The translations under genes and the position numbers were made by a program. From positions 62,001-126,000 of the forward strand of contig JAJPOQ010000140.1 in NCBI GenBank assembly GCA_021232515.1: DNA of 64,000 bases, given 5' to 3'. Under the pieces are notes generated by a model that ran no database searches, was not told the origin of the DNA, and saw nothing but the letters and a program-made list of their open reading frames with translations. Of this stretch, positions 17,577-26,700 are shown one piece after another (the stretch's first letter is position 1; every line of letters starts with the position of its first letter). The DNA is from Lentisphaeraceae bacterium. GTDB taxonomy: Bacteria > Verrucomicrobiota > Lentisphaeria > Lentisphaerales > Lentisphaeraceae.

Positions 17577-17948
17577 ATGACTGAAGTGAAATCTACCTTT
17601 AAGTCGACTAATTTTGAACACGAAATTATGTTGTGTCTGCTAGAAAATAAAAAACCACTATTCGATGAGCTGCGTTACCAGTATCGCAATGCATCGATTC
17701 TCAGGAGGGAGAAATCTATCTTTTCCGCCATCACTTACTACATAATGCCAAGTGGAATCAAGCCAATCAAGTTTCGCAACTTGACTGTAGGTTCGCTAAA
17801 GGCGGAAGTAATGGAGTGCCAAGACGAGTTGAGTATTAAGCTATTCGTTAGAAACGGCTTTTTGTCTCATATGGAGATAACCGAAGATAATGGAAAGTTG
17901 CCTCAAATGCCTTCTTTGTTAACTGTTTACAGAGATGAGGCTGTTTAA
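17577..17948 (+). CDS. Uncharacterised small protein
   Basis: 123 residues from the ATG at 17577; an in-frame GTG at 17568 adds three. No membrane segment or signal peptide. The fold cannot be named: a helical first half (HEIMLCLLENKKPLFDELRYQ) and a beta-rich second half (FRNLTVGSLKAEVME, then LSIKLFVRNGFLSHMEI). It stands alone, between the divergent pseudopilin promoter and the rplY unit. TATAAT at 17436-17441 may be its -10 box. No close Shine-Dalgarno sequence. Function unknown. Confidence 0.55.
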   Translation: MTEVKSTFKSTNFEHEIMLCLLENKKPLFDELRYQYRNASILRREKSIFSAITYYIMPSGIKPIKFRNLTVGSLKAEVMECQDELSIKLFVRNGFLSHMEITEDNGKLPQMPSLLTVYRDEAV

Positions 17949-18020
17949 TTTAAGTAGTTTTTCCTGCATAGATGGGGATTCTCATATTAAATCTTAGAAA
18001 ATGTCATTTGATGGCTTGAT

Positions 18021-18048
18021 TTGCAATGATTGTCCCCTAAGATATAGC
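18021..18048 (+). promoter_or_regulatory. Candidate promoter of rplY
   Basis: TTGCAA (18021-18026) and TATAGC (18043-18048) with 16 bases between them lie about 100 bases before the rplY ATG. Both boxes are partial matches, so this is a weak call. Confidence 0.3.
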
Positions 18049-18146
18049 CCTTTAATTTATCACTGTGTCCAATAGAGCTTGGATGATACTCGAATTACGA
18101 TAGATAAATTTGGACTGACTTTAAATTATTTGCAGGAAATTTTATA

Positions 18147-18731
18147 ATGGCTATTACACTTACAGCCCAAGAAAGAACCGTTAAAGGTAAAAAAGTTAAG
18201 ACACTTCGCCGTGAAGGTATTGTCCCAGCTGAAATCTACGGTCAGGGTGGCGACAACATTTCTATTCAAGTTACTGAAAAAGATCTTAAGGCGGCAATCA
18301 AAGAAGCTGGTACAACTAAGCTTATCAGCGTTGATGTTGAAGGCAAAACTACAGATGTACTTCTTAAAGAAGTTATCCGTTCACTAGACAGAAAGTCTAT
18401 TGTTCATGCTGACCTTTACTCTGTTAACGAGAACGTTAAAGTAAAATCTATCGTTCCAGTTAAAGTTACTGGTGAATCACAGCTGGTAGTTGGCGGTGGT
18501 GTTATGGTTCTTGGTGCTAGTTCTGTTGAAGTTCTATGTTTACCAAAAGCTATCCCGTCTCAACTTACTGTTGATGCTACACAATTAGTATCTTTCTCAG
18601 ATATCTTAAGTGCTGGTAGTATTGAAGCTGACGAAGGCATTGAAATCATTTCAAATCCGAAATTGATGATTGCTTACGTATCACAGACTCGTGCTACACG
18701 TGAAGCTGCTGCAGCTGCTAAAGCTGAGTAA
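18147..18731 (+). CDS. rplY: 50S ribosomal protein L25 (general stress protein Ctc type)
   Basis: 194 residues, the long Ctc/TL5 form. The N-terminal 5S rRNA-binding domain shows RTVKGKKVKTLRREGIVPAEIYGQG, the conserved L25 segment, and HADLYSVNENVKVKSIVPVKV marks the junction to the C-terminal beta domain. That domain (about 95-190) carries LEVLCLPKAIPSQLTVDAT-like strands. It binds 5S rRNA in the central protuberance. The gene has AGGAAA nine bases before the ATG and is followed by a strong terminator. The usual neighbour pth is not here. Ala/Glu-rich C-terminal tail. Confidence 0.95.
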   Translation: MAITLTAQERTVKGKKVKTLRREGIVPAEIYGQGGDNISIQVTEKDLKAAIKEAGTTKLISVDVEGKTTDVLLKEVIRSLDRKSIVHADLYSVNENVKVKSIVPVKVTGESQLVVGGGVMVLGASSVEVLCLPKAIPSQLTVDATQLVSFSDILSAGSIEADEGIEIISNPKLMIAYVSQTRATREAAAAAKAE

Positions 18732-18748
18732 GCTATAATACTTTTAAG

Positions 18749-18778
18749 AGGCCGACTGTTCTCAGTTGGCCTTTTTTG
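18749..18778 (+). terminator. Rho-independent terminator after rplY
   Basis: AGGCCGACTG (18749-18758) pairs with CAGTTGGCCT (18763-18772) with one G-T pair and a TTCT loop, followed by six T. It ends only 16 bases before the helicase start codon, so the helicase is transcribed by readthrough or from an unseen promoter. Confidence 0.9.
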
Positions 18779-18793
18779 TTTTTAGGTACCTTA

Positions 18794-19906
18794 ATGAACA
18801 TAGAATCATACCCTGTAGAGTTATTGTCGAAGTTACAATCTTCTGGCTTCTCATCAGCTTTCCCAATTCAGGAATTAGCTTGTGGCGTTATTTTGTCAGG
18901 CAAATGCTGTTATCTAAAAGCGCCTACAGGTTCAGGTAAAACTTTATCATATCTATTGCCAATCGGCATGATGCTCGAAAAAGATAATTCTCTAAATGTA
19001 GTTACTTTGGGCTCATCCCCAGAGTTAGTTTCGCAAATACATAATGTCTTTAAAGAATCCTTTCCAGAGATCTCTTCAATGCTTTTGGTTGGAGGGGCAA
19101 ATCCTAAACGCCAAAAAGAACGCTTGAAGAAGAAGCCTAGATTCATTGCTAGCACACCAGGAAAAGCCTTCGAGTTATTTTCGCAAAAAAAACTGCTTAT
19201 TACAGAGTCCACTATTTTAATTGTCGATGAAGTAGATCGAGTTATTGATGGTGGGAACTTAGATAAGGTTTCTAGAATGCTAGAGTCAGGCGGTCAGACG
19301 ATTATGGCTTCAGCGACATATAATGAAGCTTCACTTGAGTTGATAGATGATTTGACTTCAGATTTTGTCGAAGTGCAAACTGAGAAGAGAGAAGGAACTA
19401 TCTCTCATCAATATGTATTTTGTAATGATGATAAAAAAGATATTTCGCTGGTTAAGCTCATTCGAAAATTTAAAATACCTTCAAGTCTAGTATTTGTGAA
19501 CGACTTGCGACATGCTAGCCATCTACTGAAAGAGCTTGAGAAAAACAATATACCTTCAGCAAAGTTGGATTCGACGATGCTTAAGAATCAGCGTGAGCAA
19601 ACGATTCGAGAATTGCGCTCAGGGAAAATTCAAGTTTTACTTACAAGTGACTCTTTGGCTAGAGGGATGGACTTTCAAGATGTTATGGTCATTCAGTATG
19701 GTGTAACCCGTGATTTGGATACATATATTCACCGAAGTGGCCGAACAGGGCGAGCAGGTAAAGATGGCACTTGTATTTCTCTAATTACTGGGAAAGACGC
19801 TTACCTACTTACAAAACTTTCAAAAAAGCTATCTATAGAAATCCAAGAAATAAAAATCACAGAGACAAAGCCTCGTAGGAAAAAGTCAGAGAAGAAGAGT
19901 AAGTAA
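18794..19906 (+). CDS. DEAD-box family RNA helicase (DEVD form)
   Basis: 370 residues from the ATG at 18794, chosen because AGG lies eight bases upstream and the alternative TTG at 18776 falls inside the rplY terminator. Motifs in order: FPIQELA (Q-motif), APTGSGKT (Walker A), ASTPGKA, VDEVDRV (motif II with Val), SATY, VFVNDLRHA, LTSDSLARGMDF and HRSGRTGRAGK. It is a minimal helicase core with a short Lys-rich tail (RRKKSEKKSK). It should unwind or remodel RNA. The position just after a ribosomal protein gene suggests a role in ribosome biogenesis or RNA decay, but this is inference. Confidence 0.88.
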   Translation: MNIESYPVELLSKLQSSGFSSAFPIQELACGVILSGKCCYLKAPTGSGKTLSYLLPIGMMLEKDNSLNVVTLGSSPELVSQIHNVFKESFPEISSMLLVGGANPKRQKERLKKKPRFIASTPGKAFELFSQKKLLITESTILIVDEVDRVIDGGNLDKVSRMLESGGQTIMASATYNEASLELIDDLTSDFVEVQTEKREGTISHQYVFCNDDKKDISLVKLIRKFKIPSSLVFVNDLRHASHLLKELEKNNIPSAKLDSTMLKNQREQTIRELRSGKIQVLLTSDSLARGMDFQDVMVIQYGVTRDLDTYIHRSGRTGRAGKDGTCISLITGKDAYLLTKLSKKLSIEIQEIKITETKPRRKKSEKKSK

Positions 19907-19935
19907 TTGCTCGGCTTTGTCAAAAATAGCTACAG

Positions 19936-20226
19936 CTACTTGAAGCACTCAATGAAGTTCTTAAACTTCTTTATCTCTTGTATCTCTTCATCACCTTCAA
20001 GTTTATTTACTTGAATGAAACCATCATAGTTTGCCATGAACCATTCACGACATTGGTGATAGGCATCGGTGTCATTGTCTGCTTGAAAGACAGGGCTTTG
20101 GTGTCCTCTGCATGTACAGAGTCCTGAGATCTGTCCATTGTGGTTGACGACGTAAATAACACCTTTGATTGGCGAGTCTAGTATATTGATACGCAGCACA
20201 GCTAAAATTGTTGGGGCACTTGTCAT
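19936..20226 (-). CDS. Uncharacterised small protein
   Basis: 96 residues from the ATG at 20226; a GTG start at 20262 would give 108. The sequence begins MTSAPTILAVLRINILDSPI and has LCTCRGH and CREWFMANYDG segments, with three Cys and several His that might bind metal. No signal peptide. Ends with a charged helix (EEIQEIKKFKNFIECFK). Convergent to the helicase gene and divergent from the kinase. I recognise no family. Confidence 0.45.
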   Translation of the reverse strand: MTSAPTILAVLRINILDSPIKGVIYVVNHNGQISGLCTCRGHQSPVFQADNDTDAYHQCREWFMANYDGFIQVNKLEGDEEIQEIKKFKNFIECFK

Positions 20227-20342
20227 AATAAAATCTTCTAAAGTTCCTTTCGTTTTATACACGCAATTTCATTGCCACCATCGTAGCTTTTGATCGGAAT
20301 AATGCTAGATTCTGTTTAAGGCAATTCAAGGAGAAAGTGTAA

Positions 20343-21314
20343 GTGAAGATAGATAAATGCCCAGTATGTCAATCAACAGAGGCAAATGTTGAGACTGATG
20401 CGCAAATGGTCTGTCGTTGTCCTGAGTGCTTCCACCTTTTCTATGTTCCCAGTGAGCAAGAACCAAATGCATCCAGCTTCCTACACTTTGATCTTCTGGA
20501 AGAAATTGGTCAGGGGAGTAATGCGATTGTTTATAAAGCTTGGAATAAGCTAGATGAACGCTTCTGTGCCTTAAAGCTTTTTCTTTGTCCAGACTTTGCA
20601 GATGGCGAAAGTGACTTTACAAAAGAGTTTGAGTTCGCCGCTTCATTAATCCACCCAAACATCATCAGAGTCTTTAGTGGCGGATCTGGTGGCCGAGCAG
20701 AATACCTTGAGAGTGAGCTGTTCGAAAGTATGGATTTGAATGATTATATTGAAGAATATAAAAAGATGCCAATTGATGACGCGATCGCAGTCGGTTGTGA
20801 AGTTTGTAAGGCTCTTGATTACGTTTGGTCGAACCACTTAGCAATTCATCGAGATATAAAACCGCATAATATCCTACTTAATAATGAAGGTGAGATAAAA
20901 ATTTGTGACTTCGGTATGGTGAATGAGCATGGTGAATGGTTTGATGAATTAAAAATAGAAGGTACACCTTTTTATCTGAGCCCAGAATCAATCAGTGGTG
21001 ACTATCAAGATAATAGATCAGATATCTACGCTTTGGGTGTTACACTTTTTCATTTAATTGCGGGAGAGCCGCCATTTGATGACCCATCTCTAAAGAAAAC
21101 AATTTATGCTCGATTAGAATCCTCAGTTCCAGATATTCGTATGTTTGACATCAGTGTCTCCCAGAGTGCTGCACTCGTACTGCAAACAATGATGTCGGTT
21201 GATCCAGATGATCGTTATGTGACGGCGAATGAATGTCTAGATGACCTAATCAGGCTTTTAAATGAAGAGCCTCCTGAATTAGTGGATGCAACTCGTCCTA
21301 AAATTAACCATTAA
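20343..21314 (+). CDS. Ser/Thr protein kinase with N-terminal zinc ribbon
   Basis: 323 residues. A GTG start is supported by AAGGAG nine bases upstream. Residues 1-35 hold C6-x2-C9 and C26-x2-C29, a zinc-ribbon-like knuckle of the kind often placed before kinase domains in PVC bacteria. The kinase domain follows: EEIGQGSNAIVYKA, CALKLF (ATP Lys), AIHRDIKPHN, ICDFGMV and GTPFYLSPE. No membrane helix or extracellular sensor, so it is a soluble kinase. The methyltransferase gene begins 12 bases later, probably in the same transcript. Substrate unknown. Confidence 0.9.
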   Translation: MKIDKCPVCQSTEANVETDAQMVCRCPECFHLFYVPSEQEPNASSFLHFDLLEEIGQGSNAIVYKAWNKLDERFCALKLFLCPDFADGESDFTKEFEFAASLIHPNIIRVFSGGSGGRAEYLESELFESMDLNDYIEEYKKMPIDDAIAVGCEVCKALDYVWSNHLAIHRDIKPHNILLNNEGEIKICDFGMVNEHGEWFDELKIEGTPFYLSPESISGDYQDNRSDIYALGVTLFHLIAGEPPFDDPSLKKTIYARLESSVPDIRMFDISVSQSAALVLQTMMSVDPDDRYVTANECLDDLIRLLNEEPPELVDATRPKINH

Positions 21315-21326
21315 GACTTCTTACAT

Positions 21327-21926
21327 TTGAATCCTCACGAACAAACAATTCAGCATTATGAAAGTAACCATCGCAGCTTCTGGGAAGGGACTAAAGATCA
21401 TGATGTTAATCAAAACTACGCTGCATTGCAGACTCGACTACCTGGTATTGATGGGATAAGAATACTGGATTTTGGTTGTGGCCCAGGTCGTGACCTTAAA
21501 CACTTTTCGCAAAGAGGATACACTGCAACAGGCTTAGACGGCTGTGAAACATTCTGCGAGATGGCGAGAGAGCATTCAGGTTGCGAAGTGCTACAGCAGA
21601 ACTTTCTGAAACTATCTTTACCAATGTCTGAATTTCACGGTATTTTTGCAAATGCATCTTTATTTCACATTCCTAAGAGCATCTTATCTGAAAATCTGAA
21701 GAAGATGCATAGAGCTCTAAAAAAAGAAGGGATTCTCTTCTGTTCTAACCCACGTGGTGATGGCGAATACTTTGATGGCTCAAGATACGGGAATTATATG
21801 GAGTTTGAAGAGTATCAAAGTTTTTTTGAAGAGGCGGGCTTTGAAATTATCGATCATTATTACCGTCCTTTTGGTTTTCCTCGAGAAGAGCAGCCATGGT
21901 TAGCAATAGTAGCTAAAAAGCTATAG
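21327..21926 (+). CDS. Class I SAM-dependent methyltransferase
   Basis: 199 residues. The start is TTG at 21327; no ATG fits the family N terminus. RILDFGCGPGRDLKHF is the glycine-rich SAM loop (motif I), GLDGCETFCEMA gives the acidic ribose contact (motif II), and the FANASLFHIPKSIL stretch is motif IV/post I. The family methylates small molecules, for example quinone or tellurite-type substrates. Directly follows a kinase gene, which tells little about the substrate. Confidence 0.85.
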   Translation: MNPHEQTIQHYESNHRSFWEGTKDHDVNQNYAALQTRLPGIDGIRILDFGCGPGRDLKHFSQRGYTATGLDGCETFCEMAREHSGCEVLQQNFLKLSLPMSEFHGIFANASLFHIPKSILSENLKKMHRALKKEGILFCSNPRGDGEYFDGSRYGNYMEFEEYQSFFEEAGFEIIDHYYRPFGFPREEQPWLAIVAKKL

Positions 21927-21996
21927 TCGAGTTCATTGATTTATGGTAAAGCTTCGACAGCGAGCTATACTACAGGAAATTTTTTAGTAGGCATTC

Positions 21997-23091
21997 ATGA
22001 AAATCCTAAATAACTACGTTAGTAAAAACATCTTAATCGTCTTTGCCGCATCGATTGTTGTCATGACTTTTATCATGATGGCTGGTCAGCTTTTGAAGAT
22101 GCTCGAGTTATTGAGTTCAGGAATATCCCTCGGTGCTTTTGCTAAAGTTTTCATGTTTGTTTTGCCGGAAGTCATGGCCTTTTCCATACCAATAGCGATG
22201 CTTATTGCCGTAATCCTTGTCTATAGTAGAATGTCCGCAGAAAATGAAGTGACAGCTTTGAGAGCTAGTGGAATAAGTCTTTGGCAAATCACGGCGCCAG
22301 GTTTAATCTTAAGTTTCATACTTAGCCTTTCTTGTCTCTATCTACAGTTATTCGTTAAGCCTCATTGTAAGTTTTATCTAACGAATGCGAAGCAAAACCT
22401 GGCCCTAGAAAATCCTTCTGCCATCTTGCGACCTGGAGCAACAGTTCAACTTGGCGATCTTAGTATTACAATTGGCGATAGAGACGGAGAAAAGATCTCG
22501 AGAGTATCGATAATTATTCCAGAAAGCGAAACGAAGATAAACAGTATTTATGGTAAGACTGGTTTTATAAAAGTAGATGAATCAGGCAAGAAAATAAACC
22601 TTCATTTAACCGATGTTCTTGTTCGTGGTGTTGAGTTTAGCCCTGAGGGAACAGTTGAGACGAGTCCGATGACAAAGAAGACTGGTATTTACCCTATAGA
22701 TATCGGCCAGCAGATAAATGAAAAACGTTTAACAAAGAAGAAAAAGTTTTTAGACTTCAACGGAACACTTGGCCGTATTCAGGTTATGTCTGAACGTGGT
22801 GAAGATGGCGAGGTCAATGAACTATTGTTTAGGCTGAATCAAAACATAGTTATGGCTTTAAGCCCTTTTGCATTTTTGATGGTTGCTATGCCTTTTGGCT
22901 TCCGAAGCGCAAGGTCAGAAACAAGTGTGGGCTTAGTTCTGAGTTTACTTGTTGTTATGGTTTATTTTAGTGTTGTGATGTTGTTGAGAAACTTTGATAA
23001 GTACTCATTTGCCCACATTCTAGTTTGGCTGCCAAATATAGCCTTTGTAGCCTATGGGCTTTATGCAATGAAAAAGATCACACGAACTTAA
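21997..23091 (+). CDS. LptF/LptG-type permease (YjgP/YjgQ family)
   Basis: 364 residues. Six membrane helices in the 3+3 layout of LptF/LptG: three before residue 125 and three after about 285, with a large periplasmic beta-jellyroll-like domain between (LRPGATVQLGDLSITIGDRDG onward). SRMSAENEVTALRASGISLWQI is the coupling-helix region typical of the family. It should act with LptB to pull lipopolysaccharide from the inner membrane. Its partner permease is not adjacent. TATACT at 21971-21976 may belong to its promoter. The 3' end overlaps the convergent phosphatase by 14 bases. Confidence 0.88.
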   Translation: MKILNNYVSKNILIVFAASIVVMTFIMMAGQLLKMLELLSSGISLGAFAKVFMFVLPEVMAFSIPIAMLIAVILVYSRMSAENEVTALRASGISLWQITAPGLILSFILSLSCLYLQLFVKPHCKFYLTNAKQNLALENPSAILRPGATVQLGDLSITIGDRDGEKISRVSIIIPESETKINSIYGKTGFIKVDESGKKINLHLTDVLVRGVEFSPEGTVETSPMTKKTGIYPIDIGQQINEKRLTKKKKFLDFNGTLGRIQVMSERGEDGEVNELLFRLNQNIVMALSPFAFLMVAMPFGFRSARSETSVGLVLSLLVVMVYFSVVMLLRNFDKYSFAHILVWLPNIAFVAYGLYAMKKITRT

Positions 23092-23719
23092 AGAGTTCTT
23101 CCCCAGAGCTGATGATGAAGTCGGGATTACATCCGTCTTTAACTCCTAGACCAAAAGTACAAAAAATTGATTTTACTCCTGCTGAATCAGCTGCGTTAAG
23201 GTCTGTGGTATGGTCACCAACCATGACTACGTCACTTTTTTCGACTCCTAGCTGTGCGATACAGTTCTTGAGTCCAATTGGAGATGGTTTTGCTCCATAA
23301 GCTTCAGGACCGTAGATCAATTTAAAGTATGAAGTAGCCTTCATTTCTTTGAGGAGTTTATCCGTCATGGCTTGTGGCTTATTAGTTAAAACTACAGCGG
23401 GGATGTTTCTTTTCTGTAGCTCTTTAAGAAACTCTTCAATACCATCAAAAAAGCAAGATTTAAGGCAGATGTTTTCTTGGTATATTTCTAAAAAAGTTTT
23501 GAGTGCGTCATCTACTTCTATGCCAGTATTTACCATGGCTCTTTCCACTAGTTTCTTAGCGCCATTACCGATATATGAAAAAACGGTTTCTAGAGGAATA
23601 GTTTCCAATTTGTAATGTTGACGCATGAGGTTGGTTGCATTGGCGATGTCAGCGCCTGAGTCAACCAGAGTTCCATCTAGATCAAAAATAAAAGCTTTAA
23701 AGGTCATATCTCTACTCAT
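23078..23719 (-). CDS. HAD-family phosphatase, phosphoglycolate phosphatase-like
   Basis: 213 residues. FIFDLDGTLVDSG is HAD motif I (nucleophile Asp and acid/base Asp), VLTNKP motif II, GAKPSPIGL carries the motif III Lys and VMVGDHTTDL is motif IV. The helical cap between residues about 20 and 85 is that of Gph-type subfamily I enzymes. It probably hydrolyses 2-phosphoglycolate or a related phosphate monoester. It lies 33 bases downstream of the 2577-residue flavoprotein gene, possibly in one transcript; no functional link is evident. Confidence 0.85.
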   Translation of the reverse strand: MSRDMTFKAFIFDLDGTLVDSGADIANATNLMRQHYKLETIPLETVFSYIGNGAKKLVERAMVNTGIEVDDALKTFLEIYQENICLKSCFFDGIEEFLKELQKRNIPAVVLTNKPQAMTDKLLKEMKATSYFKLIYGPEAYGAKPSPIGLKNCIAQLGVEKSDVVMVGDHTTDLNAADSAGVKSIFCTFGLGVKDGCNPDFIISSGEELFKFV

Positions 23720-23752
23720 TATTGTTTGGTAGAGTATAACCTTAGAAAAGAG

Positions 23753-26700
23753 TTATTTAAGAGCAAAAGACTTCAATGCTTCAGTTAACATTGGTAATGT
23801 CTTCTTAAGGTTTCCTACAAGCGGATAAACTTTTGGAAATGGTTGAGTTTCATTTAAAATCATTAATGGAGCTTTGTCATCAATATTGAAACACAAAATT
23901 GAAGTATTCTTGCCAATGTAGTTCACGTGTTGAGGTGCACCGGAGATACCTACCGCAATCAGTATAGTAGGAGCAACAGAGCTACCAGATTGACCAATTT
24001 GAGCTTCCGCAGGAAGTATTTTTAGTGTTTCTACAAGTTTTCTAGAAGCGCCAATTGTAAACTTAACGCCCATCTCTTTCAGGGTATTTGTGAGCGGGGT
24101 GATGAACTCATCATAGTTATCTTGATTGCCGATACCGTATCCTATATCGATGATGAAGTTTGCGTCTGATATAGACTCAACTCCAGTATTTTGCACCGAC
24201 TCGTTTAAGAGCTTTATCGTTTCCATCAGTTCATTTTGTGGCTCAGAAACCTTTACTCTAGATACCTCTGCTGTCGAATTCCTATTTTGTTCATTCCGTG
24301 CAGAAGTCGCACTTAAAATTCCAATGAATGGCTTATTCTCTTCAAACTGTTCTACGATTGTGTCTTCTGCAGCATAGCTTGTTATGATGAAGTCATTTTG
24401 TCGTTGTCGCAATTTAGAGATGGCAGGATAAAGATCGAGTTTTTGCTGAGCACTGACTCTACCAGCTGAGGCTGATCTACTACTTGCAAAGAATAGTTGT
24501 TTGGATGAAGTATCACCAAGTTGTTCATTTAAAATAAAATTAACTACGTTGGAGTTAGTAAGCCAGTTTTCAGGGAACTCAAGTACTAGAATTTTTTGAG
24601 GAAGAATAGCTAGCTTTTGTAACTTATCTATATTGAAACTTTCAGCTCCTAAAAGAACTAAGGTCAGATCATTTGATATATCGGCGAGGATTTGAAGCGC
24701 AGCCAATGTATCACGGCTAATCTCTTCGTCTTTTACAGAGCCAACAAGAATGAATTTACTAGTATCTTCCAAAGTTGTTTCTTGAAGTTCGTAATTTGCC
24801 GAATCTCCCTCTAAACCAAGACTTTGTTTGATGAAGCTTGCTGCATTTTCTGGGGACTCTATACAGATTGATTCAGTTTTGGGAGGCTCTGGTGGAAGTT
24901 GTACCTCTAATGGAGTTGTCAAAGTCCCGGTAGTTTTATTGATACTCCCAGTAATTGCCTTTGTGAGCGCTCTTGCTTTTAATGGACTATTAATGAGTAA
25001 CGCAGAGTTCTTTGAGACCTTTGTTTGACCACTATCATTGAGCACAAGTATATTTTCATTAAGCAGTGTGAAGTCTTTTGTGTCGTAACTTTCTATAGCT
25101 TTTTGTAAACAAGTGAAGTTTGCTAATGCGAGGGACTCAGAAGTAGATGAATCAAAAAGTAAAGTTGATTCATTTGTAGCTACTTGATTCCACAAGGTTG
25201 CGAGTGAATGAGCATTTGGCCATTGGTCACCAGTTTCGACCCATTCAATATTTGCATAAGAAGATAAGTGTAGGATAAGTTCTTCAGCAGTTGCTGGAGC
25301 AGCTATTACAATTTTCTTATTTCCATTAATTGAACTTAGAGAGTTGAGGATGTTTTCACTTCCAGAAGTAAGGACTGCTGTTGTCTCAAGTAGCTTCCCA
25401 TCAAGAATAGTCGGCTCTGGTTTATTCAGAGGTTTGACGGTTAAGAAAGCCGTTACATCATGATCTACGAGAGCATGACTCTGGAGCTTGTTTGAGTCAT
25501 CTGTAGTTTCGTCTTCGTCTAAAAGAAGACTACAGATCGTAATTTCTGGTGGACGTATTCCTTGAGAGAGTTCGCTATATGTAGTTTTAAATAAAGTGAA
25601 GCGACGCGAGATTTCACTAAAGCTTCGCTCAATTGAACATTCTAAACTTGTGGTTAAAAGTTCGTTGTTGGAGCTTATGTCATTTAGTCTCCAGATAGCA
25701 CCTTCACTGTATTTTAACCAGCCGGCTATTTCTGCAAGAGTAAAGAATACAGGCTGAAGCTGTGCATCTATCCATGCCTTTGAACCTAAATCTAGGTGAA
25801 CTTGTTTGAGAACTTTTAGCAAATTAAGTCTGTGCTCATCCCATTTTTCGATAAATTGGTTTGTCGTGGAACTCGTAGCTTTAGGAGTTGCTTCTTTTTT
25901 ACTTACTTGTTCGATAAGGTCTTTAATAATAAGGAAGCGCTGAATCTCGTTTGTACCTTCATAGATATTTAGGATTCTTGCATCGCGCTTTTTCTTTTCG
26001 ACGTCGTGATCGTAAGTTTGAGCACAGGATCCGTGGATACTTTCAGAATAGAGAATAACTCTGTGAAGTATCTCAGAATTCATGAATTTACCAATAGCAG
26101 ATTCCATTCTTGCATCACTACCTGGTTTATCAAAAATACCGATCATTTCATAAGCCGATCCAAAACCGCCAAAGACTTCTTCACTCATTTTGCCCAGTAA
26201 AGCAAAATGTTCAGGTTTATCTTGAGCCATTTTTATAGCAGCATCTAGTACGTCTTCAGAAAGTGCAAGAGATGATAATGAAAGTCCTGCTCGTCCGACA
26301 TTTAGAGTTTCAAGAGCATTTACCTGGCCACGACCTTCTATGCCAAGGACAAAGTCTTTAGAGACTCTGACTTTGCTTAAAAAGACTTCATTTGTTGGAG
26401 ATGCATTTTGACCCATCTTGTCTTCATCTTTACCAATTGTAAGACCGTCGGTATAACGGTCCACACAGAATCCAGTGACGCCTTCTTTGGTTTTGGCATA
26501 TAGAGCAAATAAGCCAGCAAAACGTCCATTGGTAATCCACATCTTTGAACCAGTGAGTTCATAATAAGTGTAGATGAGCTTATTATCTTTCTGTTCAACG
26601 TTACCAAAGTCATGGAAGGCGACTTCTTCGTCACCTCTTCTGAAGTATCTATAGCCGGTATCATCGGCCCAGCTATATTTATCATATATGACATCAGACC

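Noticed and set aside
18776-18793. TTG start for the first DEAD-box helicase
   Set aside because: The codon lies in the T tract of the rplY terminator; the ATG at 18794 has a ribosome site.
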